Source: UBA947 sp031550975
GTDB taxonomy: Bacteria; Cyanobacteriota; Vampirovibrionia; Gastranaerophilales; Gastranaerophilaceae
Reading direction: 5' to 3'
Assembly: GCA_031550975.1 (NCBI GenBank)
Contig: JAVBOC010000011.1
Location: 66,542 to 130,541, forward strand
Length of the DNA stretch: 64,000 nucleotides
The number at the start of each line of letters is the position of its first letter. Positions within the stretch are counted from its first letter, which is position 1. The notes under the pieces were generated by a model. The model was not told the DNA's origin. It saw only the letters and a program-made list of their open reading frames with translations, and did no database searches. Below are positions 49,300-56,971 of the stretch, piece after piece. The translations under genes were made by a program, and so were the position numbers.

Positions 49300-50363
49300 A
49301 TATATTGAAAACACTGGCAAGCATAGCAGGAAATTACGGGGTAGCAATCATCTTACTAACAATTATAGTAAGACTTTTGCTCTGGCCGTTGAACGTTTCG
49401 CAACAGCGCTCTATGCGTAAAATGCAAGATCTTCAGCCGAAATTAAAAGCTATTCAAGACAGATATAAAAGCAATCCGCAGATGATGCAGACCAAAATGA
49501 TGGAGTTCTATAAAGAACACAATTTCAACCCGATGGGCGGGTGCATGCCTCTGTTAATTCAGATGCCTGTTTTCATTTTGCTTTATTCAGCGTTAATGAG
49601 TCCGGCGTTTATACAGGTTGCAGGTAACAGCCATTTTCTTTTTGTAAACAGACTTGATACAACCCTAAGAGCTTCAGCGGAAATCTCTAACGACGGAACT
49701 TTCGGGGTTTCTAAAACAGATATTTTTGCGTTGGGCAAAGCCGCGACGGTTTATTTGCCGGGTGGTGAGATTATTGAAAACGTTAAAATAGATAAACCGG
49801 CAAAATCGCTTGAAGTTAAAGGCGGAATCACCCCGGGCGAACCGATTGATTTTGTTGTAACTATTGACGCGCTTGATTTGAAATTCACTCAATCGCAAAA
49901 CTTAGAAAAAGCTGAAATAGCTGTAACTGACACTAATACCCGAGAAATAGAAAAACTTACTTTTGAAAGAAAAGGTGATGTGCTTACCGCATCTGTTCCT
50001 ACAAAAGAAGCTACAAGAACTTTCCACTATGACGTGTTGATTTTAATCGCGTTGTTTGGACTCACCATGTGGTTATCACAAAAAATCATGATGAAGAGTG
50101 CAAGCTCTGCCGGTCAAGATCCAACTCAGGCTGCAATGCAAAAATCAATGAGTACCTTCATGCCGATTATGATTATCGGAACCTTTATCATAATCCCGAT
50201 TCCGGCTGGGGTTTTCCTCTATTTGGTAACAAGCAACGTTCTCCAAATTGTGCAGACTGTCGTTGTTAACAAACAGATTGACGCTGAAAATGCTAAGAAA
50301 AAAGCAGCTGTCAGCGATAGTGATTTGAAAAACGCAAAAAAGATTGAATCTAAAGACGAATAA
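49275..50363 (+). CDS. yidC: Membrane protein insertase YidC
   Basis: YidC/Oxa1 inserts and folds inner-membrane proteins. The 362 residues have the conserved positively charged groove helix (TIIVRLLLWPLNVSQQRSMRKM), the FNPMGGCMPLLIQMPVFILLY segment split by a short loop, and the C-terminal helices ending IPAGVFLYLVTSNVLQIVQT. A beta-rich region of about 115 residues (roughly 130-245) is inserted between the second and third conserved helices. This is not where E. coli YidC carries its P1 domain, but it resembles cyanobacterial YidC as I recall it. The start is TTG with AAGGAA upstream. The stop overlaps the queA start (TAATG). Confidence 0.93.
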   Translation: MDFNAITIDILKTLASIAGNYGVAIILLTIIVRLLLWPLNVSQQRSMRKMQDLQPKLKAIQDRYKSNPQMMQTKMMEFYKEHNFNPMGGCMPLLIQMPVFILLYSALMSPAFIQVAGNSHFLFVNRLDTTLRASAEISNDGTFGVSKTDIFALGKAATVYLPGGEIIENVKIDKPAKSLEVKGGITPGEPIDFVVTIDALDLKFTQSQNLEKAEIAVTDTNTREIEKLTFERKGDVLTASVPTKEATRTFHYDVLILIALFGLTMWLSQKIMMKSASSAGQDPTQAAMQKSMSTFMPIMIIGTFIIIPIPAGVFLYLVTSNVLQIVQTVVVNKQIDAENAKKKAAVSDSDLKNAKKIESKDE

Positions 50364-51481
50364 TGCTCTTATCTGATTTTGACTATAATTTGCCGGAAGA
50401 ATTGATTGCGCAGCATCCTTGCGAAAAGCGTGAGAATTCTAAGATGCTTTTCTTGGGTGCAAACGGCGAAATTGAGCATAAACATTTTTATGACATTGTT
50501 GATTTGCTTGACGAAAATACCTTGCTCGTTTTAAATAATACAAAGGTAATTCCGGCGCGCCTTTTTGCTAAAAAAGATACCGGAGCGAATATCGAAATCT
50601 TCTTACTTAAAGGGGTTAATGAGACTGCAAAAAATGGCTCTCTTGCTCGTTCGCGAGTAACGGCGTTGCAGGCCGGCGAAGCCGCCCTTCCAGCCTCAGC
50701 TCACTCGCGCTGGGAAGTTTTAATTAAGCCTTCAAAACGTGTCAAACCGGGGATGGTTTTGGAAGTCAGCGACGAACTTCAGGTGAAAATAATTGAGCCC
50801 CTAAAAGACAATGGTAAATGGCTTGTTGAACTGATTTATGAGGGAAATGTCTTTGATGTTTTGACCCGTAATGGTCATATCCCGCTGCCTCCTTATATCG
50901 AGCGTCAACGTGAAGCCAAAGACGATGCCAATGATACGGAGCGTTACCAAACAGTTTACGCGCAAAAAGAAGGTTCAGTTGCGGCACCAACCGCAGGGCT
51001 GCATTTTACTGAAGAAATTCTGTCAAAATTGAAAGCTAAAGGTGTTGAAATCGCCTATGTTACTTTGAATGTGGGATTGGGAACCTTCCGTCCTGTTAAA
51101 TGCGAAAATATTCTTGAACACAAAATGGACTCGGAGATTTTTGAAATTACAGAAGAAACCGCGGCGGCAATTAATAAAGCACGCGCTGAGGGTAAAAAGC
51201 TTGTGGCAGTTGGTACAACAACAGTGCGCACTTTAGAAACCGCGTTCCAAAAATACGGCGAAATCAAAGCTTGCCAAGACGCGTCAGAACTTTTCATTTA
51301 CCCGGGATATGAGTTTAGAGTAGTTGACAAATTGCTCACAAACTTTCACTTGCCAAAATCTACTTTACTAATGCTAATCAGCGCCCTTGCCGGCAAAGAC
51401 AACGTTTTCAACGCCTACGATGAAGCCATAAAAAACAGCTATCGTTTCTACAGTTATGGCGATTGCATGCTTATTTCTTAA
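50363..51481 (+). CDS. queA: tRNA preQ1(34) S-adenosylmethionine ribosyltransferase QueA, with insertion
   Basis: QueA transfers ribose from AdoMet to preQ1 at tRNA position 34, making epoxyqueuosine. The 372 residues have the family segments FDYNLPEELIAQHPCEKR, VLNNTKVIPARLF, and APTAGLHFTEEIL with TLNVGLGTFRPV. Between LLKGVNE and RWEVLIKPSKR lies a 29-residue stretch (about 88-116) absent in normal QueA and encoded by a GC-rich repeat-like sequence. It keeps the frame. The start overlaps the yidC stop. Confidence 0.95.
   Translation: MLLSDFDYNLPEELIAQHPCEKRENSKMLFLGANGEIEHKHFYDIVDLLDENTLLVLNNTKVIPARLFAKKDTGANIEIFLLKGVNETAKNGSLARSRVTALQAGEAALPASAHSRWEVLIKPSKRVKPGMVLEVSDELQVKIIEPLKDNGKWLVELIYEGNVFDVLTRNGHIPLPPYIERQREAKDDANDTERYQTVYAQKEGSVAAPTAGLHFTEEILSKLKAKGVEIAYVTLNVGLGTFRPVKCENILEHKMDSEIFEITEETAAAINKARAEGKKLVAVGTTTVRTLETAFQKYGEIKACQDASELFIYPGYEFRVVDKLLTNFHLPKSTLLMLISALAGKDNVFNAYDEAIKNSYRFYSYGDCMLIS
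50621..50710 (+). repeat. Repeat-like insertion in queA (about 90 bp)
   Basis: The segment contains GTTCGCGAGTAACGGCG and an inverted-looking right part with AGCTCACTCGCG. The left part resembles GTTCGCGGGAGTAACG at 22776-22791 beside the DegT gene. It falls in a loop where QueA homologues have nothing. Confidence 0.55.
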
Positions 51482-51577
51482 TTGACTTACCCCAATAAAT
51501 CATTAATGCAAATAGAGGATAACGAAATCAGTGTTTGGTAGTAATATATTATTGACCAAGACTGAGGGTGCAGAGGT

Positions 51578-52339
51578 ATGTTTTCAAACTTTATTCAAAA
51601 TATGCTTAATGGCGGCGGGCAGGCTGCAGCGATGCAGCGTTATGCGCAAATCCACCAGAAGGTAAATGCTTCCAACGCTCAAGCACAGGTAAAAAATCCG
51701 CTTGATACGATTTATCCTGCTAATGCTTCCACTGATATAAAATCGCTGCCGGGAACAAAAAGCATCACTGATTTTGAAAAAATTCTGCAGTCATCCACCA
51801 AAGCAAATTTTGGTTCGCTCCTTATGAACCCTGAAATAATGAAGGTTAAAGCACAGCTTGCAGCGCAAAATGATGTTGAGGAAGTCGATGAAATTCCTGA
51901 TTTAAGTTCGATTCTTCCGGCAGGAAGCGTAGCGCGTCCGGCAAACTTGGCGCAGCCGACAAGCAAGGCGCATATTATGAATATGGTTTCAAAAATCTCT
52001 CAAAAACACGGGGTGGACGAAAACCTTGTAAAAGCTTTAATTAAACAGGAATCCGGTTTTAATCCGAAAGCGACTTCTAAAGCTGGCGCTATGGGGTTAA
52101 TGCAACTGATGCCGTCTACTGCCAAGGGCTTGGGTGTAAAAGATGCTTATAATCCTGCGCAAAACGTTGACGGCGGAGTGCGGTATTTAAAATCAATGTT
52201 AGACAAATATAACGGTAATGTGGTGTTGGCTCTTGCTGCTTATAACGCCGGCCCGGGAGCTGTGGACAAATATGGCAGCGTTCCGCCTTATGCTGAAACC
52301 CAAAATTATGTCAAAAGCATTTTAGCCAATTATTTGTAG
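51578..52339 (+). CDS. Soluble lytic transglycosylase (SLT domain)
   Basis: The 253 residues end in an SLT lysozyme-like domain (about 135-250). The catalytic Glu158 lies in LVKALIKQESGFNPKATS, followed by AGAMGLMQLMPSTAKGLG and ALAAYNAGPGAVDKYG. It would cleave the glycan strands of peptidoglycan with 1,6-anhydro ring formation. No clear signal peptide is present, and the first 130 residues are low-complexity. This pattern occurs in flagellar or secretion-system transglycosylases, but no such genes are near. Confidence 0.88.
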   Translation: MFSNFIQNMLNGGGQAAAMQRYAQIHQKVNASNAQAQVKNPLDTIYPANASTDIKSLPGTKSITDFEKILQSSTKANFGSLLMNPEIMKVKAQLAAQNDVEEVDEIPDLSSILPAGSVARPANLAQPTSKAHIMNMVSKISQKHGVDENLVKALIKQESGFNPKATSKAGAMGLMQLMPSTAKGLGVKDAYNPAQNVDGGVRYLKSMLDKYNGNVVLALAAYNAGPGAVDKYGSVPPYAETQNYVKSILANYL

Positions 52340-52396
52340 CTAACTACGTCAAAAGGGTGATTTTAGCCCGAAACGTTTGCTTCAAATGTGTTTTAT

Positions 52397-52405
52397 TGTT
52401 ATAAT
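52397..52405 (+). promoter_or_regulatory. mlaD-like promoter, leaderless type
   Basis: TGTTATAAT (extended -10) ends six bases before ATG 52412, with no ribosome-binding site. The longer frame from 52388 contains this box. Confidence 0.55.
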
Positions 52406-52411
52406 CGTTAT

Positions 52412-53776
52412 ATGAAATTTTCATCATCGTTTAAGGTAGGTTTATTGACGCTTTTAGCACTGGTGCTTTTGCTCGGTGTCGTTTGGCGTGTCAAAGGCCG
52501 TTCGTTGTCTTCTGCGGAGCGTATTGAAATTCAATTTAAAGATATTAATGGTATGCGTCCGGGTGCAGGTGTTCAGATGATGGGGTTAAAAGTCGGTCAG
52601 GTAGAAGAAATTACACCTGTTGTTGCCGGCGAAAACAGTTATGTTACGGTTAAATTTGTTATTACGACCGAGGGGATTAAAATTCCTAATGCGTCGATGT
52701 TTTCTATCCAGCAATCAGGGCTAATCGGGGAACTTTTCCTTGAAATTACACCGCCAAAAACAAGAACACTTTATCTGCCGGTTGTATCAAATAAGGATCT
52801 TTTGTTTAAAGATGATGTTGTTGAGATGAAACTTGACGACAGTTATTTTGATGTAGGAAATATTAAAAATATTGAAATCATAGCGCGTGATGCTGTTCCG
52901 CATAGCAGCCGCGATTATATTAAAACAAACCATGCATATAAAGTTGACTATATCGTTGACTTGCCGGGTTTGATTTTGCCTGAGTTTATGAAAGGCACAG
53001 CAATTCAGCAAAGCGGCAATTCAAAGCTGCGTATCACAACGCTTGATGAAGTTACTTTGCCATATCCTAAGCAGACTTCGCCTTATACGGTTATTGAGCC
53101 GATGAGGTTGGCAGACTTCCTTGACTGGCAGTATAAAGCGGCTGAATCCTTGACTGAAACCAACAGAAAAGTTAACGACTTGCTATCAGATGATGTTATC
53201 GCTGAATTAAAAGCGTCTGTTGTAAACATTAATGATTTGACTTCACAAGCCAGCGGAACAATGGCAAAGCTTAACGAGCTTATTGACGATTCACGCGGTG
53301 ACATAAAGAAAATGATGGAGCTTGCTGATCAAGCGACGACTGACTTTAATAAACTCTCTAAAAATATAAATACGTTAATCGGAGACCCTTCGTTTAGAAA
53401 AGATTTGAATTCTGCGACAACCTCAATGGCTTCATTGAGCGATAATTTGAATAAAATTATGGGTGATACTGAGCAGTCAAAACAAATGGCAGCGGATATC
53501 AGAGCATCAATGCATAACATCAACGAAATCAGTAAGTTTGTAAATACCCTTACAAAAGATGACCAGTTGAAAAAAGATTTAACAAGAACTGTTAATAATT
53601 TGAATAATACAATGGTTGATATTTCAACCACGTTAGACACTGTAAACAGACTAACGCCTGAGAGCAAAACAGAGTTGCAAAAAATTATGGATGACACAGC
53701 TGTCACAACCTGCAACCTGAGAAAATTCTCTGAAAAACTCAACAAACGGTTCTTGCTATTTAGATTAATGTTTTAA
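52412..53776 (+). CDS. mlaD: MlaD/MCE-family lipid-transport protein
   Basis: The 454 residues start with a membrane anchor (FKVGLLTLLALVLLLGVVW). An MCE domain (about 36-115) contains RPGAGVQMMGLKVGQVEEI and SGLIGELFLEI. MCE proteins form hexameric rings that carry phospholipids between the membranes. The long C-terminal part (about 235-454) is helical and rich in Asn/Leu/Thr, likely a coiled coil, as in the Mce/cyanobacterial-type members. The Mla ATPase and permease genes are not adjacent. The message appears leaderless. Confidence 0.88.
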   Translation: MKFSSSFKVGLLTLLALVLLLGVVWRVKGRSLSSAERIEIQFKDINGMRPGAGVQMMGLKVGQVEEITPVVAGENSYVTVKFVITTEGIKIPNASMFSIQQSGLIGELFLEITPPKTRTLYLPVVSNKDLLFKDDVVEMKLDDSYFDVGNIKNIEIIARDAVPHSSRDYIKTNHAYKVDYIVDLPGLILPEFMKGTAIQQSGNSKLRITTLDEVTLPYPKQTSPYTVIEPMRLADFLDWQYKAAESLTETNRKVNDLLSDDVIAELKASVVNINDLTSQASGTMAKLNELIDDSRGDIKKMMELADQATTDFNKLSKNINTLIGDPSFRKDLNSATTSMASLSDNLNKIMGDTEQSKQMAADIRASMHNINEISKFVNTLTKDDQLKKDLTRTVNNLNNTMVDISTTLDTVNRLTPESKTELQKIMDDTAVTTCNLRKFSEKLNKRFLLFRLMF

Positions 53777-53785
53777 TGATATAAT
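53777..53785 (+). promoter_or_regulatory. Promoter of the second prepilin gene
   Basis: TGATATAAT (extended -10) begins right after the mlaD stop and predicts a start near 53792, within the palindromic repeat that follows. Confidence 0.5.
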
Positions 53786-53789
53786 TACT

Positions 53790-53821
53790 TTGTCATCCTG
53801 AACTAAATTCAGGATGACAAA
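53790..53821. repeat. Minimal palindromic repeat in the prepilin leader
   Basis: TTGTCATCCTGAA and TTCAGGATGACAA form a 13-bp stem around CTAAA. It is a single-palindrome version of the dispersed repeats and could end mlaD transcription or form a hairpin in the prepilin leader. Confidence 0.8.
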
Positions 53822-53858
53822 TGGGCAACTTTGGAACAAAAAAAGAACAGGAGAAAGC

Positions 53859-55020
53859 ATGAAAAACCTTGATACGACTGCATTTGCGGGGGGGGGGGCT
53901 CCTTTTAAGCGCTAGAGATAATAGACCAAAAGCCAGCAACGATTTGGTGAGCAATTGCGAACAAAATGAACCTATTCCCCTATTGCCTTATCCCCCTATT
54001 TACCCCCGAAAAAAGGCTTTCACCCTGGCCGAAGTGCTGATAGTCCTCGCCGTAATCGGTGTTGTGGCGGCGTTAACAATTCCCACACTACTCAAAAGCT
54101 GGGACACTAACCGCTGGAGTACAGCCGATGATGTCTTTAAAAATAGACTAACCCAAGCTGTCTCCCAAATGCACGCACGAGGGAAATTAACAAACCTGAA
54201 CTCAACCCAAAAATTTATAGAAGAACTGCAACACTACATGAAAATAGTAAAAACCTGCGATAACGACCACCTTAACGAATGCTTCTCAGAGAACATAGAC
54301 GAAACAGCGTTTAACGCAGAATCATTCAAAACATCAAATGCCTTCGGTCAAACCTGGAACTCCCAAACCTGGGGTGTAAAACTGGCAAATGGAGCAAACA
54401 TGCTCATAGCCTATAACCCCAACTGTACCCTGGACCCAGCCGCCACCGGCCCTGAAGTAGCAACTTGCTCCGTAGCCGCAATCTACGACACCAACGGCGA
54501 CACCTCCCCGAATGTCACCGATGGAACCAAAGATATTAGAAAGTTTAATGTCGTTAATAAAACTGTTTGTACCAAGGGAGTAAGGTTGGGTGATATATGT
54601 GTTTCAAGTGCTGATGTAAATTACGATTACTTAGACTTGACAAATGATACAGAGGATATGAAGTATGATATGTCATGTGAGAACTGTCCACATCCTGTAA
54701 ACCACAGTTGGTGTCAAAGCTCTTATTGCCGCTATAATTATTGGGCAGGTGCTAAGAAAGCCTGTGATTTGTTGGATATGAGGCTGCCTACACAAGCAGA
54801 GTGGGATACAATTCTCTCACACAAAGATAAATTGGGGCTATACGTTGATCCTCCACTACTTTTTCCTTGGGCAAGTGATACCCGTGGATATTGGCTTGAG
54901 GACGGAACCAGCAGCCCAACTAGTGTGATGTCTGCCGATTACTGGATTTCAGGCAATCAATATGCATGCCAAGCTAATGGTAAGAGTTCTATGAATAAAA
55001 ATCTCAGGTGTGTAGAATAA
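53859..55020 (+). CDS. Type IV prepilin-like protein with lectin-like C-terminus, out of frame at a poly-G tract
   Basis: AGGAGA and ATG 53859 start a frame that crosses 11 G residues (53888-53898) and then stops at 53913. With 10 or 13 G it would join the long prepilin frame ending at 55020. The prepilin site is KKAFTLAEVLIVLAVIGVV, with cleavage after Ala or nearby and Glu at +5. The next 170 residues resemble the prepilin at 8168. The Cys/Trp-rich C-terminus (WAGAKKACDLLDMRLPTQAE) suggests a C-type-lectin-like fold. The first half uses C-rich codons and the second half AT-rich ones. A start inside the long frame without a ribosome-binding site cannot be excluded. Confidence 0.75.
53888..53898 (+). 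repeat. Homopolymer of 11 G
   Basis: Eleven consecutive G residues lie 29 bases after an ATG with a good ribosome-binding site. This is the only long G tract in the window, in an AT-rich genome, and is of the length seen in slipped-strand phase-variable genes. Confidence 0.9.
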
Positions 55021-55070
55021 TTGCTTTAAGCACATTAAAACCCTGGAGCTACAACCTTCAGGTTTTTGTG

Positions 55071-55079
55071 TGTTATAAT
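55071..55079 (+). promoter_or_regulatory. lpxK promoter, leaderless type
   Basis: TGTTATAAT (extended -10) ends six bases before ATG 55086, without a ribosome-binding site. Confidence 0.6.
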
Positions 55080-55085
55080 TCTTGA

Positions 55086-56195
55086 ATGAATTTTAAAACA
55101 CAAATAAGCAAAATACATTATGACAAAGATGCAAAAGGGTTGTTTTTTGGCGTTCTTAAATTTGCCTCGTTGTTCTACGCTGTTGGCAGCGGGTTTAAGA
55201 ATTTTCTATATGACAGAGAGATTTTAAAACCAACAAAGGTTAATGCGTATGTGATTTCTGTTGGGAACATTACAACCGGCGGGGTGGGTAAAACTCCCGT
55301 CGTCGCTGAAATTGTTAAATATCTAAAATCACGCGGCGAAAAAGTAGCAATTGTTTCACGCGGTTACGGCGGTGGGCTCAGTAACCCCCGTCATTCTGAG
55401 CTTTTGCGAAGAATCTCAAGGTTTACGCTTGACAACAATGTTGAGATGTTTCGCTCTGCTCAACATGACGTCAAAGGGCTGAATGTCATCTCAGACGGGG
55501 AACAGATTTTTTATGATGCACAGATGGCTGGCGATGAGCCATACTGGTTAGCAGAGAACACAGGCGCAATTATGATTACTTCAAAAAATAGAATCGCTGC
55601 AGCGCGTTATGCGGTTGAAAAGTTTGGGGTGACGCATATAATTCTCGACGACGGGTTTCAGCACCGTAAACTTCATCGGGATTTGGATATCGTTTTGGCT
55701 GATTCAAAGATGCTTTTTGGTAACGAAAAATTATTGCCGGCAGGGCCGCTTAGAGAAGGATTGGAAGCGTTTAGCCGTATTGACCGTTTAGTGATAGTCA
55801 GCAAAGATACTGACCACACACGTGCGGAAAAACTTGCCAAAATTATGGGCAAAAAAATGAAAGTTGAGACTTCTGTTTGTCGCACTGAGCCTGATTATAT
55901 TTATAATATAAAAACAGATGAACGCCTCGCAGAGGGTAGTGAAGTAACTGCAATTTGCGCAATCGGACAGCCGCAACAGTTTTATGATTTCCTAAAAAAT
56001 TACAACATAAAAAACACGATTACGTTTGACGACCATCATAGTTATGAACTAAACGATATTGAAAAAGTACAAGGTGATATCATTACCACTGAAAAAGACG
56101 CTGTGAAATTGCAAAAATTTGGCCGCGATAATATTTATGCGTTGAAATTAAAGACAGATATCGACGTTGAAAATTTACTGTCATCCCGAACTTGA
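55086..56195 (+). CDS. lpxK: Tetraacyldisaccharide 4'-kinase LpxK, with repeat insertions
   Basis: LpxK phosphorylates the 4' position of the lipid A disaccharide at the inner membrane. The 369 residues have the P-loop TTGGVGKTPVV (about 63-73), IVSRGYGG (89-96), and ILDDGFQHRKLHRDLDIVL. Between SRGYGG and the MAGDEPYWLA segment, about 30 residues (102-129, RHSELLRRIS...AQHDV) are encoded by an 82-bp palindromic repeat and are absent from normal LpxK. The last codons (LSSRT and stop) come from another repeat that begins at 56179, so the natural C-terminus may be replaced. Confidence 0.9.
   Translation: MNFKTQISKIHYDKDAKGLFFGVLKFASLFYAVGSGFKNFLYDREILKPTKVNAYVISVGNITTGGVGKTPVVAEIVKYLKSRGEKVAIVSRGYGGGLSNPRHSELLRRISRFTLDNNVEMFRSAQHDVKGLNVISDGEQIFYDAQMAGDEPYWLAENTGAIMITSKNRIAAARYAVEKFGVTHIILDDGFQHRKLHRDLDIVLADSKMLFGNEKLLPAGPLREGLEAFSRIDRLVIVSKDTDHTRAEKLAKIMGKKMKVETSVCRTEPDYIYNIKTDERLAEGSEVTAICAIGQPQQFYDFLKNYNIKNTITFDDHHSYELNDIEKVQGDIITTEKDAVKLQKFGRDNIYALKLKTDIDVENLLSSRT
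55389..55470. repeat. Palindromic repeat inside lpxK (GTCATTCTGAG type)
   Basis: The left end CGTCATTCTGAGC and right end GCTCAACATGACG are inverted, with inner AAGAATCTCAA facing TTGAGATGTTT. It resembles the element at 10139-10267 and lies in the lpxK frame. Confidence 0.8.
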
Positions 56196-56268
56196 TTCGG
56201 GATCTTCCACTAGTACGACTTGCGTGAACCTTGACGGTGGAAGATGCTGAAACAAGTTCAGCATGACA
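56179..56268. repeat. 90-bp palindromic repeat at the lpxK 3' end
   Basis: The element starts TGTCATCCCGAACTTGATTC and ends AAGTTCAGCATGACA, with inverted ends GATCTTCCAC and GTGGAAGAT inside. It supplies the lpxK stop codon and ends just before the nth ribosome-binding site. It is the same length and family as 24774-24863. Confidence 0.85.
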
Positions 56269-56311
56269 ATGGAGGTATAAAATAACAATTAAGATTGATA
56301 TAGATAAAATT

Positions 56312-56920
56312 GTGGCGGCACTGAAGTCGGCAAAACAGCCTCAGAGCGAGTTTGTGAAATTGATGGACGAGTTTCGCGACCCTTATATCGTTTTGATCGC
56401 TTGTATTTTGAGCCTGCGCACAAACGACAAAACGACTTATCCTGCGACTCTGCGGATGTTGGAGCTTGGCAAAACGCCGGCGGAATTTGCTTTGATAGAT
56501 CCGAAAGTTTTAGAAAAAGCGATTTATCCGGTGGGATTTTATGCTAATAAAGCTAAACAGATCGTCGAACTTTCAAAAGAGCTTGTTGAAAAATACAATT
56601 CGCAGGTTCCGGATACGATTGAAGAATTGATTAAATTTAAGGGTGTTGGCCGAAAGACTGCAAACCTTGTGCTGTCCGAAGGCTTCCATAAACCTGCGAT
56701 TTGTGTCGATGTGCATGTGCATAGGATTTTTAACAGGATCGGTTATGTAAAAACCAAAACCCCTGAGGAAACTGAATTTGCGCTGCGCGAAAAGCTGCCT
56801 GTGAAATATTGGATCGATATCAATTCGCTGATGGTCACCCACGGTCAAAATGTATGCAAACCAATCAAACCAAACTGTCCCGTTTGTCCTATTGCCCAAT
56901 GGTGTGAAAAACATATTTGA
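56312..56920 (+). CDS. nth: Endonuclease III
   Basis: Nth is a DNA glycosylase/AP lyase that removes oxidised pyrimidines. It has the helix-hairpin-helix segment FKGVGRKTANLVL with the catalytic Lys, the catalytic Asp in CVDVHVHRIFNRIG, and four Cys of a [4Fe-4S] cluster in CKPIKPNCPVCPIAQWC. GTG 56312 gives 202 residues but has no ribosome-binding site. A strong GGAGG (56271-56275) lies six bases before an in-frame ATA at 56282, which would add a plausible N-terminus (ITIKIDIDKIV). The start may therefore be a rare ATA. Confidence 0.93.
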   Translation: MAALKSAKQPQSEFVKLMDEFRDPYIVLIACILSLRTNDKTTYPATLRMLELGKTPAEFALIDPKVLEKAIYPVGFYANKAKQIVELSKELVEKYNSQVPDTIEELIKFKGVGRKTANLVLSEGFHKPAICVDVHVHRIFNRIGYVKTKTPEETEFALREKLPVKYWIDINSLMVTHGQNVCKPIKPNCPVCPIAQWCEKHI

Positions 56921-56971
56921 CAAGTACCGCTGTTAAATATATACTTAGCTGAAGATGGGAGTTTTATATTT

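Noticed and set aside
53859..55020. Diversity-generating retroelement acting on the lectin-like prepilin tails
   Set aside because: No reverse transcriptase, template repeat or accessory gene is in the window; the tails alone are not enough.
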